The notes: generated by a model from the letters alone, not told the origin. Shown: positions 8,891 to 25,533, counted from the first letter of the stretch. The stretch is DNA of 64,000 nucleotides from Vibrio natriegens NBRC 15636 = ATCC 14048 = DSM 759 (GCF_035621455.1 NZ_CP141822.1:3100001-3164000), one strand, 5' to 3'. Made by a program: numbers and translations.

Positions 8891-9664
8891 TTACAGATCA
8901 TCAAGAAAAGCCGTTAGCGGGCTTGAAGCAACTGCATGAGAAACCTGCCCTGCAAGACCTGCTTCATAAGCCATCCGACCCGACTCTACTGCCATCTTAA
9001 ATGCTTTTGCCATAGCAACTGGATCGTTTGCTGCGGCGATCGCTGTATTGACCAGTACTGCATCCGCACCCATTTCCATCGCACGTGCAGCATGTGAAGG
9101 TGCACCAATTCCAGCATCAACCACGACAGGCACATTTGCCTGATCGATAATGATTTCTAGAAAGTCATGAGAAACAATGCCCTTGTTCGAACCGATCGGT
9201 GCACCTAACGGCATAACAGCTGCACAGCCAACTTCTTCTAGTCGTTTACACAACACAGGGTCGGCGTGGCAATATGGCAAAACAATAAAGCCTTCTCGAA
9301 CCAGTTGTTCTGCAGCAGCTAAAGTTTCAATCGGATCAGGCATTAAATATTTCGGGTCAGGGTGAATCTCGAGTTTGACCCAATTGGTTCCTAACGCTTC
9401 ACGCGCAAGCTGAGCGGCAAAAACTGCATCTTTAGCATTTTTGGCACCCGAAGTGTTCGGTAACAAATTCACGCCAGCATGAATTAAAGGCTGCAAAATA
9501 TCATCTTGCTGGTCATTTACGTCTACACGCTTAAGTGCCATCGTTGCAAGTTGAGAGCCTGAAACCTGAATTGCTTCAGCCATAAGAGCGCTATTGGAAA
9601 ACTTGCCCGTTCCTGTGAACAAGCGAGATTGAAATTCTTTATCACCAATTTTCAGCATCGACAT
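8891..9664 (-). CDS. thiG: Thiazole synthase ThiG
   Basis: A 257-residue (beta/alpha)8 enzyme that condenses 1-deoxyxylulose 5-phosphate, dehydroglycine and the ThiS thiocarboxylate to the thiazole phosphate. Family segments seen are [10 protein letters not shown] near 13-22, [12 protein letters not shown] near 70-81, [27 protein letters not shown] and [27 protein letters not shown]. Its start overlaps the thiS stop by one base (TAATG), giving translational coupling with its sulphur donor. Confidence 0.97.
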   Translation of the reverse strand: MSMLKIGDKEFQSRLFTGTGKFSNSALMAEAIQVSGSQLATMALKRVDVNDQQDDILQPLIHAGVNLLPNTSGAKNAKDAVFAAQLAREALGTNWVKLEIHPDPKYLMPDPIETLAAAEQLVREGFIVLPYCHADPVLCKRLEEVGCAAVMPLGAPIGSNKGIVSHDFLEIIIDQANVPVVVDAGIGAPSHAARAMEMGADAVLVNTAIAAANDPVAMAKAFKMAVESGRMAYEAGLAGQVSHAVASSPLTAFLDDL

Positions 9665-9927
9665 TATCCCCCTGCGATGGCTTGAAACAGAGAGATACTA
9701 TCTCCCTCTGACAGTACCGTGCTTGCCCATTCGCTACGCGGTACAACTTGATTATTTATGGCAAAAACACAGCCTACCTCTGGTAGAGAAAACTGTGTGA
9801 TGATTTGCTGTAAGTTAGCGTTTAACGCGACCTGCTGAGGTTGGTCATTAATAGTGATGATGACCAACTTATCTTTTCCACTTGTGGCGTCGTTCAATTC
9901 AGTTATCAAATGATTTGGTGGTGTCAT
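9664..9927 (-). CDS. thiS: Sulfur carrier protein ThiS
   Basis: An 87-residue ubiquitin-fold sulphur carrier ending in the obligatory Gly-Gly (AIAGG), which is adenylated by ThiF and then turned into a thiocarboxylate. The start is ATG 9927 with GGAGAAGAG upstream; the frame is open further up, but that part overlaps thiF. The ThiS core begins near residue 22 ([11 protein letters not shown]), so there is an N-terminal extension of about 20 residues compared with the usual 66-residue protein. A shorter start within this extension is possible. Confidence 0.93.
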   Translation of the reverse strand: MTPPNHLITELNDATSGKDKLVIITINDQPQQVALNANLQQIITQFSLPEVGCVFAINNQVVPRSEWASTVLSEGDSISLFQAIAGG

Positions 9928-9946
9928 TTGTGACTCTTCTCCTAAC

Positions 9947-10729
9947 TCAGTGCTGTGGCTCGTTCGCATTTCTACAAACCTGGCATTCTTGGTCCTTGTT
10001 GATCACCATGGTTTGCCAAGTCATGCATGCACCATCAAATAGGTGCAAGTGACCACTAGCCACATGAAACTTACCTGTCGCCAGCTTTTGAATAGCTGCC
10101 AAGGCCTGGTAGTTTCCTAGTGTTCCAACCACAGGACCGACAACCCCCATTTCGCTGCACTTCATGCCTTGCTTCAACTCATCAAATGGATACAGGCAAC
10201 GGTAACACCCCGAACTCTGTTGTTCCTCTGAGTAATCAAATACAGCAAACTGACCCTGCCAACCAATAGCAGCCGCAGATATCAAAGGCGTATTTTGCTG
10301 AAAACAGACTTGATTAATCAGCTGCCGAGTTGGCATGTTGTCACTACAGTCGAGCACAACATCGGCAAGCATCACTTCTAATTGCAGCTGAGATTTATCG
10401 AGACGTTTCGGAATAGTTCTAACTTGAACCAGTGAGTTAAGGGCACCTAACTGCTGAGCAGTAGCTTCAGTTTTCATCCGGTTGATATCACGCTCTCGAT
10501 AAACAACCTGTCGTTGTAAGTTGCTACTATCGACATGGTCATCATCAACAACAACCAACTTACCCACTCCAGCGGCTGACAAATACAACCCCGCAGCGCT
10601 TCCTAGTCCGCCACAGCCAATAACCAGGACATGAGATTGACTTAGATTCGCTTGTCCTGATTCACCGATTTCAGGTAACGCAATTTGACGTTGATAGCGA
10701 ATGAATTCTTTATCAGTAAGCACTTTCAT
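9947..10729 (-). CDS. thiF: ThiS adenylyltransferase ThiF
   Basis: A 260-residue E1-like enzyme that adenylates the C-terminus of ThiS. The ATP-binding Rossmann motif [19 protein letters not shown] (about residues 39-57) and the [14 protein letters not shown] segment are intact. Zinc cysteines appear as CYRCLYP near the middle and CQVC near the C-terminus. It is a HesA/MoeB/ThiF family member, and the thi operon context decides for ThiF. Its start overlaps the thiE end by 17 bases. Confidence 0.95.
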   Translation of the reverse strand: MKVLTDKEFIRYQRQIALPEIGESGQANLSQSHVLVIGCGGLGSAAGLYLSAAGVGKLVVVDDDHVDSSNLQRQVVYRERDINRMKTEATAQQLGALNSLVQVRTIPKRLDKSQLQLEVMLADVVLDCSDNMPTRQLINQVCFQQNTPLISAAAIGWQGQFAVFDYSEEQQSSGCYRCLYPFDELKQGMKCSEMGVVGPVVGTLGNYQALAAIQKLATGKFHVASGHLHLFDGACMTWQTMVINKDQECQVCRNANEPQH

Positions 10730-12037
10730 TCTCCACTACATGCAATGGCTGAGCGCTACCCATCAATTGATTGAAAAACTCAATCACCGATTTTGGCGAC
10801 TCAGACAACGTTATGGCTCTAACCACAGCTAAACTGGATACACCGCATCGCCAAACCAGCTCTGCATTTGATTGATCAATACCGCCAATAGCGACAGTTG
10901 GATAGCCAACTTGCTTTCCATATGGAATGCTGTCTATCAGCTTTTGATACAAAGCTAAACGAATCAAACCTTGTGGCTTTGATGGCATTTGCTTGGTCGT
11001 GGTCGGAAATATATGACCTAGCGCGATATAGCTTGGATTGATTTGGACAATTCGCAGCAGCTCATAGTAACCATGCGTTGACAGTCCTAAATGAATCCCC
11101 GCTTCACTCAACTGAATCAAGTTAGATTCTTCGATATCTTCCTGACCAAGGTGCACACCAAACGCGCCGTGCTTAATAGCAAGCTGCCAATAGTCATTAA
11201 TAAAGACCTGCGCATCATATTGACGTCCCAGTTCAATAGCGCGAATAATCTGTTCTTCGAGATCAGACTGGTCAGGATTTTTGATACGCAGCTGGATGGT
11301 CTTAATACCCAACGGCAGAAGCCGCTCTATCCAACTGACGTCATCAACAACGGGATAAAGCCCTAAGCTCTCTTTATCAAGGCAGGGAAAACTGACCGCT
11401 TCGCTTTGCGATGACCAACCAACTTGAATACCCAAGCGAGCGTCTTCTAGAATCGGAGTCGGAAAATCAGTAAAGTGAGATGCCCACTCGTGAAGCGTGC
11501 ATGTTTCACCGTTAAACAGTGTTTCACGTGAAACATTCGTCATTGCACGAGCTAATGTCAAAGCGTCTTCAATTGGAAATTCGAGAGCCAACAGCGTCAC
11601 TGTCCAAGCTAAGTGATGCTCTGCTTGGAAGGTGTTTGATGCTGACAAGTTCGCTGACAACGCTCTTACTTCATCAGTAATTGGATGACGCCAGATATCT
11701 AACAGAGCGGTGTTGCCATCGCTGTTTGGCGTTGGAGAAGTATCCGCAATACCAATAAAAATAGCCGAGGAACTTTGCTGACTCGTTTCCTTCAAAGGTA
11801 AATTCGATTGGTAATAAAGCGTAAAATCACCAGTTAAAGCTTCATCGAATCCATCAACTAGATCCGTGCCCACGCTCAGTGTTTTATTTGGGTCGAGAAC
11901 AAGCTGAATTAAATGAGTTGGGCTAATGCCCAACTCAAGTTTTTCAGTACTAAAACCCTGTTCTTTCGCCAATAATAAACTTTGCTGAACGAAACCCGTT
12001 AGCTCTATTAATGGTGACGGAATAAGGATTTTAGTCA

Positions 12038-12038
<1 letters not shown>
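10713..12038 (-). CDS. thiE: Thiamine-phosphate synthase ThiE with a long N-terminal, ThiD-like domain
   Basis: A 441-residue protein whose C-terminal half (about residues 225-430) is a TMP synthase that joins HMP-PP and thiazole phosphate. Its segments are [62 protein letters not shown] and VAIGGI. A stand-alone ThiE is about 210 residues. The N-terminal half resembles the C-terminal part of ThiD (HMP-P kinase): [24 protein letters not shown] matches the helix after the ThiD GTGC anion hole, but that motif is replaced by EHHL. It may be a non-catalytic kinase relic. A parS site lies inside at 11520. Confidence 0.92.
11520..11535. promoter_or_regulatory. parS site 3 (ParB-binding), exact consensus, inside thiE
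   Basis: TGTTTCACGTGAAACA is an exact 16-bp parS. It encodes residues VSRET in the N-terminal domain of ThiE, so the site is embedded in coding sequence. Confidence 0.92.
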
Positions 12039-13996
<1,958 letters not shown>

Positions 13997-14124
13997 TTAT
14001 TTTTAATAAAAAGTATTGGGATAAAAATGCTTGGCGGATAGATGCGACAAGAGGGGTCGAATAAAGAACTGACAGAGCTCTAAAACAACATTCGACGTTT
14101 TGATAGGTTAGCCAGATTAGATCT

Positions 14125-14224
14125 GGTGTAGGTATCTTCTCCTGTTCCCTTCGCTGGTACTAACCAGATCAGGTTCAACGGATCCCGAATTAACGGTCTC
14201 AGCCTTATGGCACTCCGACAAGTA
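14125..14224 (-). promoter_or_regulatory. TPP riboswitch (THI element) of the thi operon
   Basis: Read on the minus strand, the core of the TPP aptamer is clear: GGAGTGCC near 14218-14211, GGCTGAGACCG, then CGGGATCCGTTGAACCTGATC, CTGGTTAGTACCAG, and CGAAGGGAACAGG near 14153-14139. It lies in the 428-base gap upstream of thiC, about 150 bases from the start codon. Thiamine pyrophosphate binding should switch off thiC expression, probably by masking the ribosome site, since no strong terminator is seen before thiC. The remaining part, 14225-14361, should hold the promoter, which I could not define. Confidence 0.96.
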
Positions 14225-14361
14225 AATCGATTATAGAGAAAGGAAATTAGTTAACCAAGTATAAAAGTCGTATTTTTAATCAATTTTATGTATCTCAAGT
14301 ACCAAAAGGTGACATATGACTGGATTTAAATAGAGACAGGTTTGAATTAACTACAAGGCAG

Positions 14362-14397
14362 GAAAAGACCCAGGAGAGCAGAAACTCACCTGGGATG
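14362..14397 (-). terminator. Terminator after crcB
   Basis: On the minus strand CCCAGGTGAG / CTCTCCTGGG (one mismatch, six-base loop) is followed by TCTTTTCC. It separates crcB from the thi operon promoter. Confidence 0.7.
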
Positions 14398-14406
14398 ATT
14401 TGAAAA

Positions 14407-14793
14407 TTACTTAGGTATAATCAACCAATGGTACGCGAACCATGCTGCAGAAATGCTTAACAGCACATTTAGTAGCACGTTGAATCCCATTTTTAAAAAT
14501 GCGCCTTGTTGCATCAGTAACACGTTATCCATGGAGAAAGTAGAAAACGTAGTTAATGCGCCAAGAAAACCTAACCCAATAATTTGGCGCCATGGATATG
14601 GAGCTAACCACTCATTTTCTACCGCGGCAATAAGCAGCCCCATAATAAATGAACCGGCGATGTTAACGGTTAGCGTACCGTATGGGAAAGAGCGACCAAA
14701 AAGTGTCACACAATATTCAGATACTAGATAACGTGAACAAGCCCCTATCGCTCCACCGATTGCGATAAGCCCTAAAATTGCGAATTGTCCCAT
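14407..14793 (-). CDS. crcB: Fluoride ion channel CrcB (Fluc)
   Basis: A 128-residue inner-membrane protein with four hydrophobic helices that forms a dimeric fluoride export channel. Family signatures are GGAIGACSRYLVSEY near residues 13-27, FPYGTLTVNIAGSF near 36-49 (with the conserved Asn) and GFLGALTTFSTFS near 74-86. No fluoride riboswitch was recognised upstream (14794-14931). It appears to be a single-gene unit between the multicopper oxidase and the thi operon. Confidence 0.95.
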   Translation of the reverse strand: MGQFAILGLIAIGGAIGACSRYLVSEYCVTLFGRSFPYGTLTVNIAGSFIMGLLIAAVENEWLAPYPWRQIIGLGFLGALTTFSTFSMDNVLLMQQGAFLKMGFNVLLNVLLSISAAWFAYHWLIIPK

Positions 14794-14931
14794 GACCCCT
14801 CCAAATATAATTTCAACTATTGTACTTATTTATTGGGCACAATTGAGCCTAAACGAGTGAAAATAATGTTCTCAAAATACATAACTTAGGCTTCAACAAT
14901 TTGCATTTATAAAAAAGTTACAGGAGTCACT

Positions 14932-16311
14932 TTATGCAACTTCAATAAAACCCATCAATCCGGTTTTCATGTGTTCTATCACATGACAGTGATACATCCA
15001 CTGACCAGGGTTATCTGCGACAAAAGCAGCTTTTGCTGATCCATTTTTACCTAATAAAACCGTGTCGGTATGAAATGGTTTTTCGACGGGCTTTCCATCA
15101 AGTTCCAATACGGTAAACGTATGGCCGTGCAAGTGAATCGGATGATGGTATTGAGTGACATTACGTAAATTAAAAATGTAAGTTTTACCCAACTCCAATT
15201 TTGCGAGGGGCTCTGGAATACTTTCAGCACTCATGCCCTCCCAAGCCCTTTTATTCGTTAACCAAAATTTAGGTACCGCTTGTCCCGAGCTATCTGCAGG
15301 TGTGACCGCACCTTCCCACTCAAACACGAAGTCAATCAATTCAGCATTATCTAAATCAACAGCGGGAACAGGATTTAATGGTAAAGCGGGAATACTTTGG
15401 TTTTCAGCCAAGCTAGATTCCTGGCATTTAAAATCACATAGTGGGAATGGAAACTTTCCTTTCATCTGACGAACACTTACGAGGTTACCCGCAGGAGGAG
15501 CAATGAAGGCGACATCAAGCCGCATACCCGGACCAATCTTATGCTGAGTTAGCTTATAAGGCGTTTTAATCGGGTTTCCGTCAATAGCAACGACCAAGGC
15601 ATCAACCCCTTCGACAGCGATTGGATACGTAATGGTGTTATCTACATTAGCTATGCGCAACCGTACTGTTGCGTTTTCCTTAAGGCTATAAGTTGGATTA
15701 TGTTGGCCGTTCACTGTCCCCCACTCACCTGGAGTACCCATACGCGCACTATAGCGAGGGATCATCAAATCTTTCCACTGACCAGTTTTACTCAGGTGCC
15801 AGTGTTTAAGTGCCAGCTCGTGCTCTTCATCAAACTCAACGGGTTGTGCTTCTTCCACCACTATCAGGCCAACAAGGCCCATTCCAAGCTGCTTTACGCT
15901 ATTCATATGTGGGTGATACCAAAACGTACCAGCATCGGGCGGAGTAAATTCATAGACGAAGGTTTCACCGGGCATGATTGGTTTCTGACTTAGAAAAGGG
16001 ACGCCATCCATACCTATAGGGATACGCAGACCATGCCAATGAATCGTTGTTGGTTCATCAAGCTTGTTGGTAAACCGGATAGTAACCTTCTCGCCTTGGC
16101 GACAACGTATTGTTGGAGCAGGGATAGAGCCATTAAAACCGAGTACTGGTGTCTGATGTTCAGGAACCAATTCAGCATTTGCTGGTTCAGCAGTAAGCTC
16201 ATAAACATAGCCTTGGCCGCTGACCGACTTCTTAAGAGAGCATGCAGGCAAAAGAGCTGACATACCCAAAATAGAGCTCATTGAAAGAAAGCGACGGCGA
16301 GTTAGTTCCAT
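14932..16311 (-). CDS. Tat-exported multicopper oxidase, possible lipoprotein
   Basis: A 459-residue three-cupredoxin oxidase. The N-terminus has a twin-arginine motif (TRRRFLSMS, residues 4-12) and a lipobox-like LPAC (21-24), so it may be exported folded and perhaps lipid-anchored. All four copper-binding signatures are present: HWHG (91-94), HPHM (133-136), HPIHLHGHTF (390-399) and HCHVIEHMKTGLM (441-453), the last supplying the type 1 site. Such enzymes oxidise Cu(I) or phenolic substrates. It resembles the CopA/CumA/SufI group; the methionine-rich insert of CueO is not obvious. A link to copper detoxification is inferred. Confidence 0.9.
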   Translation of the reverse strand: MELTRRRFLSMSSILGMSALLPACSLKKSVSGQGYVYELTAEPANAELVPEHQTPVLGFNGSIPAPTIRCRQGEKVTIRFTNKLDEPTTIHWHGLRIPIGMDGVPFLSQKPIMPGETFVYEFTPPDAGTFWYHPHMNSVKQLGMGLVGLIVVEEAQPVEFDEEHELALKHWHLSKTGQWKDLMIPRYSARMGTPGEWGTVNGQHNPTYSLKENATVRLRIANVDNTITYPIAVEGVDALVVAIDGNPIKTPYKLTQHKIGPGMRLDVAFIAPPAGNLVSVRQMKGKFPFPLCDFKCQESSLAENQSIPALPLNPVPAVDLDNAELIDFVFEWEGAVTPADSSGQAVPKFWLTNKRAWEGMSAESIPEPLAKLELGKTYIFNLRNVTQYHHPIHLHGHTFTVLELDGKPVEKPFHTDTVLLGKNGSAKAAFVADNPGQWMYHCHVIEHMKTGLMGFIEVA

Positions 16312-16533
16312 TTCTACTCCAACTAAAACAGTATAGTGAAGGGGTAATAAAACGTATTCTCACCATAATGTAAATATAAGAGGTCAGATAAAAGCAACGT
16401 CAAAGCGTTTTATCGTTAATTTACTTTATAACAGTACTATTTCTGCCATTGCGCTTTGCTATATACAAAGCAGAACCATACCAGCCATAAGTATTGAATT
16501 ATAATTGCACCTTAAAGTCGCCAAGTACAAACG

Positions 16534-16566
16534 CAAAAAAGCCCCAGTCTTTCGACTGAGGCTTTA
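16534..16566 (-). terminator. Terminator of the rRNA operon
   Basis: On the minus strand AAAGCCTCAGTC / GACTGGGGCTTT with loop GAAA ends in TTTTTT, just past the 3' end of tRNA-Trp. It is the operon's final terminator. Confidence 0.88.
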
Positions 16567-16570
16567 AACA

Positions 16571-16647
<77 letters not shown>

Positions 16648-16670
16648 AGAAATAGGTAATCAAATTGTCG

Positions 16671-16756
16671 ATGGTTTAGGAGATTAAAACTCCCGACACG
16701 CGCCATCTCGCAAACTTTAGGGAATCCGCTGCTCTGCCAATTGGAGCTGCACCCTT
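16671..16756 (-). pseudogene. Degenerate tRNA-Trp copy
   Basis: Sequence from the 5' end through the D arm into the anticodon stem is almost identical to the intact tRNA-Trp (AGCTCCAATTGGCAGAGCA and GCGGATTCC are shared). The anticodon loop region is replaced by about 19 unrelated bases instead of 6. The T loop reads GTTTTAATC, and the 3' acceptor strand no longer pairs with the 5' strand (AAGGGTG). It cannot be a working tRNA and looks like a decayed tandem duplicate. Confidence 0.88.
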
Positions 16757-16780
16757 AAAATTTTGTATCTTTTAAATTCG

Positions 16781-16808
16781 ACAAAACCTCGCATAAGCGA
16801 GGCTTTTG
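16781..16808 (-). terminator. Terminator-like hairpin between tRNA-Asp and the tRNA-Trp copies
   Basis: On the minus strand GCCTCGC / GCGAGGT with a four-base loop is followed by TTTTG. It lies before two further tRNA sequences, so it may be only a partial terminator or a processing stem. Confidence 0.6.
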
Positions 16809-16814
16809 AATAAG

Positions 16815-16891
16815 TGGCGGAGTGGACGGGACTCGAACCCGCGACCCCCGGCGTGACAGGCCGGTATTCTAACCAACTGAACTACCACTCC
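16815..16891 (-). tRNA. tRNA-Asp (anticodon GTC)
   Basis: A full cloverleaf with acceptor GGAGTGG / CCACTCC, anticodon arm CCGGCCTGTCACGCCGG, T arm CGGGTTCGAGTCCCG and encoded CCA. It lies just downstream of 5S rRNA. Confidence 0.97.
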
Positions 16892-16931
16892 GCAGTGGTA
16901 TCACTCGCTGACGCAAGTGTCCAAAATTTAA

Positions 16932-17051
16932 AGCCTGGCGATGTCCTACTCTCACATGGGGAAACCCCACACTACCATCGGCGCTATTTCGTTTCACTTC
17001 TGAGTTCGGAATGGAAGTCAGGTGGGTCCAAAACGCTATGGTCGCCAAGCA
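16932..17051 (-). rRNA. rrf: 5S ribosomal RNA
   Basis: About 120 bases starting TGCTTGGCGACCATAGCG and ending CATCGCCAGGC, with the conserved loop CCGAACTCAGAAGTGAAACG. End positions are estimated from the terminal stem. Confidence 0.95.
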
Positions 17052-17141
17052 AATTCTTTAATCTGGAAAGCTGTTTTTAATTCTCGTTTTTACACATTCA
17101 ACGTTCTTACTTTGAGTCCATCAAAACCCCTTGGGTGTTGT

Positions 17142-20033
<2,892 letters not shown>

Positions 20034-20250
20034 ACAACCCGAAGGAGTTTCGAATTGATGTTAAACAACCAAAGTTGCTGTCTCATTACTTGAATGAGCG
20101 AGACAGCTTTCGATTTTGCCGGACTCAAATATGAATAATCCTAAGATTATTCCCAAGAACACTTGAATGTGTTTTTAGTTGTATTCAAATACATGAATAC
20201 TTTGAGAACTTTACAAGTAATCTTAAAGATTACTTTGTCAGCTTTCCAAA

Positions 20251-20262
20251 TTGTTAAAGAGC
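20251..20262 (-). promoter_or_regulatory. boxA-like antitermination site in the 16S-23S spacer
   Basis: Minus strand GCTCTTTAACAA is the rRNA boxA element bound by NusB/NusE, located between tRNA-Val and 23S. Confidence 0.8.
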
Positions 20263-20331
20263 TAGATTCATTTAAGAACCATTTTTAAGAACACTTAAGA
20301 CTTTCTGTTTCAAAAGAAATGCGCTTAAAGA

Positions 20332-20407
20332 TGGTGGGCGATACCGGGCTCGAACCAGTGACCCCCTGCTTGTAAGGCAGGTGCTCTCCCAACTGAGCTA
20401 ATCGCCC
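20332..20407 (-). tRNA. tRNA-Val (anticodon TAC)
   Basis: A cloverleaf with acceptor GGGCGAT / ATCGCCC, anticodon arm CTGCCTTACAAGCAG, T arm with GGTTCGAGCC and encoded CCA. It is the last spacer tRNA before 23S. Confidence 0.97.
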
Positions 20408-20420
20408 ATAGAATCAAGAA

Positions 20421-20496
20421 TGGTGGAGCTAAGCAGGATCGAACTGCTGACCTCCTGCGTGCAAGGCAGGCGCTCTCCCAGCTGAGCTATAGCCCC
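20421..20496 (-). tRNA. tRNA-Ala (anticodon TGC)
   Basis: A cloverleaf with acceptor GGGGCTA / TAGCTCC, anticodon arm CTGCCTTGCACGCAG, T arm GCAGTTCGATCCTGC and encoded CCA. Confidence 0.97.
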
Positions 20497-20510
20497 ATAT
20501 CTTGAGATAA

Positions 20511-20586
20511 TGGTGGGTCGTGCAGGATTCGAACCTGCGACCAATTGATTAAAAGTCAACTGCTCTACCAACTGAGCTAACGACCC
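20511..20586 (-). tRNA. tRNA-Lys (anticodon TTT)
   Basis: A cloverleaf with acceptor GGGTCGT / ACGACCC, anticodon arm TTGACTTTTAATCAA, T arm GCAGGTTCGAATCCTGC and encoded CCA. Confidence 0.97.
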
Positions 20587-20588
20587 AA

Positions 20589-20664
20589 TGGTATCCCGTA
20601 GGGGAGTCGAACCCCTGTTACCGCCGTGAAAGGGCGGTGTCCTAGGCCTCTAGACGAACGGGAC
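20589..20664 (-). tRNA. tRNA-Glu (anticodon TTC)
   Basis: A cloverleaf with acceptor GTCCCGT / ACGGGAT (G-T pair), anticodon arm CCGCCCTTTCACGGCGG, T arm AGGGGTTCGACTCCCCT and encoded CCA. It is the first spacer tRNA after 16S, only two bases from tRNA-Lys. Confidence 0.97.
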
Positions 20665-20755
20665 ACTAAGTTGAACATCTTGGGGGATGTTCTATCTCTT
20701 AAACTTCATAAACCATATCAATCTGTGTGGACACTCATCGTGAATAATCATCGTA

Positions 20756-22308
<1,553 letters not shown>

Positions 22309-22516
22309 AAGATTTTGTCGGCTCAATGAATACTGAACATTACATAAAGTAATGTTTGAATTGACTGTGCTGAATCCGAAGATTCAATGGTCACTTCGTA
22401 TCATTGAAACCTAATTTGAAACCGAAGTTTCTAATTGGATTATCATCAACGAGTGCCCACACAGATTGATAGGTCTATATTGTTAAAGAGCTTTCCTATT
22501 GAGCTTCGCTCAAATC
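22309..22516 (-). promoter_or_regulatory. rRNA operon leader with boxA and the 16S processing stem
   Basis: This transcribed leader holds boxA (minus strand GCTCTTTAACA at 22491-22481) for NusB/NusE-dependent antitermination. It also holds the left arm of the 16S RNase III stem at 22451-22470, which pairs with 20717-20736. No ORF of note is seen here. Confidence 0.82.
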
Positions 22517-22590
22517 GGACGGCCATTTTAGCGAGTTAAAGTTTAGTGTCAATCACTTTTTTCAAACTTTTTTCAAACGTTTCCGCTTGG
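22517..22590 (-). promoter_or_regulatory. rRNA operon P1-type promoter with UP element
   Basis: On the minus strand a -35 TTGACA (22552-22547) and -10 TAAAAT (22530-22525) are spaced by 16 bases. The discriminator that follows, GGCCGTCC, is GC-rich and typical of stringently controlled promoters. Upstream, runs of A (GAAAAAAGTTTGAAAAAAG) form a likely UP element. The rest of the gap up to 22799 shows no gene and should contain the yrdA promoter. Confidence 0.82.
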
Positions 22591-22799
22591 CTAATTTGGC
22601 TTGCTAACCCTGCTCGTTTCTTTCGAAGCGTTGCCGTGTCAGCGAGGTGGCATTATAGAGATTGCGATCACATTGGCAAGCCCTTTTTGATGTTTTTTTT
22701 GATTTATTTGTCGTTTGGGTGTTTTTTATTCTAAAAGGCGAGTTTTTACTACTCTTCTACCCCTATATACCCTTTAATCGCCCACAATAAGGAGAAAAG

Positions 22800-23348
22800 A
22801 TGAGTTCAATAAGAAGTTATAAAGGTATAAAGCCTCAGCTTGGTGAGCGAGTTTACGTCGACTCAACATCTGTTTTAGTCGGAGACATCGTTATTGGGGA
22901 CGATTCTAGCGTTTGGCCGTTGGTTGCTGCTCGTGGTGACGTTAATCATATCCACATCGGCGAACGAACAAATATCCAAGATGGCAGTGTATTACACGTG
23001 ACACACAAGAATCAGGAAAACCCAAACGGCTATCCATTAATTATTGGCAATGATGTCACTGTCGGTCACAAAGTCATGCTGCATGGTTGTGAGATTCACG
23101 ATCACGTATTAGTAGGTATGGGAGCAATCGTTCTTGATGGTGCAGTTATACAATCTGAAGTGATGATTGGCGCTGGCAGTTTAGTTCCGCCTGGCAAAGT
23201 ATTAGAAAGTGGTTACCTCTATGTTGGTAGCCCGGTAAAACAAGCACGCCCACTGTCAGAAAAAGAGCGCGCTTTTTTACAAAAGTCTTCAGATAACTAC
23301 GTCCAGAATAAGAACGACTATATGAATGAAGTCGAAATCATTGGTTAG
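22800..23348 (+). CDS. yrdA: Gamma-carbonic anhydrase family protein YrdA
   Basis: A 182-residue left-handed beta-helix protein of hexapeptide repeats (for example VLVGDIVIGDDSSVWPLVAARGD near residues 23-45). Histidines consistent with the zinc site of gamma-class carbonic anhydrases occur in VLHVTHKN, TVGHKVMLHGCEI. Whether it hydrates CO2 is uncertain; E. coli YrdA has no proven activity. AAGGAGAAAAG precedes the ATG. It begins the non-rRNA block beside yrdB and aroE, the conserved arrangement in gammaproteobacteria. Confidence 0.92.
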   Translation: MSSIRSYKGIKPQLGERVYVDSTSVLVGDIVIGDDSSVWPLVAARGDVNHIHIGERTNIQDGSVLHVTHKNQENPNGYPLIIGNDVTVGHKVMLHGCEIHDHVLVGMGAIVLDGAVIQSEVMIGAGSLVPPGKVLESGYLYVGSPVKQARPLSEKERAFLQKSSDNYVQNKNDYMNEVEIIG

Positions 23349-23364
23349 TCATCCGATAATCTAG

Positions 23365-23628
23365 TTAATCAATTACAATGTGGCCTTCTTCATTGAAGGC
23401 TTCATCTTCTATGAGCTCTTCGGCCATTTCTTCCAGATCAAAGCGTAAGGCTAAAAATGCTTCTACAGCTTTTTGCTCATCTTCAATATCCAAGCCACTC
23501 ATTTTTGAGAGTTGTTGTTTCGTGACGTAGCATTCAATCAGTGCGCCCGATTGCTGCGCAGGAAAGTGGATTGATTGTGATGATTCATCCCAGGACTGGA
23601 TGTCTGGGAATAAAATGGATTGATTCAT
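23365..23628 (-). CDS. yrdB: DUF1488 family protein YrdB
   Basis: An acidic 87-residue protein without export signal. Sequence and position next to aroE match the DUF1488 family (E. coli YrdB), whose function is unknown. It starts three bases after the aroE stop, so it is probably translated from the same message. Confidence 0.85.
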   Translation of the reverse strand: MNQSILFPDIQSWDESSQSIHFPAQQSGALIECYVTKQQLSKMSGLDIEDEQKAVEAFLALRFDLEEMAEELIEDEAFNEEGHIVID

Positions 23629-23631
23629 CGA

Positions 23632-24465
23632 TTATTGACCTTCAAGATTTTTTCTAAGCTCACGTAAAATCTGTTTAGCACCAGGACGCAAACCACGCCA
23701 GAGCATAAAGCTTTCAGACGCTTGACCGACCAACATTCCTAAACCGTCATAAGCTTGAGCTGCACCATGTTCTTTAGCCCATTGGTTAAACTTGGTATCA
23801 CCACCGCCATACATCATGTCATAGCTTGTGCTGTTGGGAGCAAAGATAGCTGACGATATTTCAGGAAGTTCTCCACTCAGCGACGCTGACGTTGAGTTAA
23901 TAATGACGTCGTATTCTTGAGTAATACTATTCATCTCTTTCGCTGCCACAGGCCCGTAATCTGAAAACAGCGCTGCCAATTCTTTAGCTTTAGAAAATGT
24001 ACGGTTGGTTACCGTCAATGAAGCAGGCCTTTGCTCAAGTAACGGCAGAATTACTCCTCTAGAAGCGCCACCAGCTCCGATGATTAGGATACGAGCGCCT
24101 TCTAAAACGACTTGGTGCTGCAGTAGGTCTTGCACCAGACCAGCGCCGTCGGTGTTGTCACCGATGATTTCACCATCATCAAGCTTTTTGAGTGTATTCA
24201 CAGCTCCGGCAAGTTGGGCACGCTCTGTTAAACGAGTGGCAAACTGATACGCCTGTTCTTTAAAAGGCAAAGTGACATTACATCCTTTACCACCTTCAGC
24301 AAAAAACACGTTCACAGCTTCAATAAACCCGTCGACAGGGGCACATTCGGCTGTGTAAGTCAGCGATTGATTCGTTTGGCGAGCAAAGAGTGTGTGAATA
24401 AATGGCGACTTACTGTGCCCGATGGGATTACCAAACACCGCATAGCGATCAACTTGCTGAGTCAT
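23632..24465 (-). CDS. aroE: Shikimate dehydrogenase AroE
   Basis: A 277-residue NADP-dependent enzyme that reduces 3-dehydroshikimate to shikimate in aromatic amino acid synthesis. The substrate-binding domain has [13 protein letters not shown] near residues 12-24 and NVTLPFKEQ with the catalytic Lys near residues 63-71. The nucleotide domain has GAGGASRGV near 127-135 and the NADPH-selecting NRTFSKA near 152-158. Catalytic Asp lies in GDNTDGAGL. Length matches the family. Confidence 0.97.
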   Translation of the reverse strand: MTQQVDRYAVFGNPIGHSKSPFIHTLFARQTNQSLTYTAECAPVDGFIEAVNVFFAEGGKGCNVTLPFKEQAYQFATRLTERAQLAGAVNTLKKLDDGEIIGDNTDGAGLVQDLLQHQVVLEGARILIIGAGGASRGVILPLLEQRPASLTVTNRTFSKAKELAALFSDYGPVAAKEMNSITQEYDVIINSTSASLSGELPEISSAIFAPNSTSYDMMYGGGDTKFNQWAKEHGAAQAYDGLGMLVGQASESFMLWRGLRPGAKQILRELRKNLEGQ

Positions 24466-24567
24466 TTCCTTACCTTTATTCCTTACCTTAATATAGAGAA
24501 AAACAGGGCCATCTGATTAAAGATGACCCTATCACTATCTTTCTATATAGAAAAGGAGATTCAGCGC

Positions 24568-25488
<921 letters not shown>

Positions 25489-25533
25489 TTATTACCTATT
25501 ATCTGGTACCTATTTGAAGGCTGGTAGGCAGGG

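Noticed and set aside
14794..14931. Fluoride riboswitch upstream of crcB
   Set aside because: I looked for the conserved core and pseudoknot bases and did not find them.
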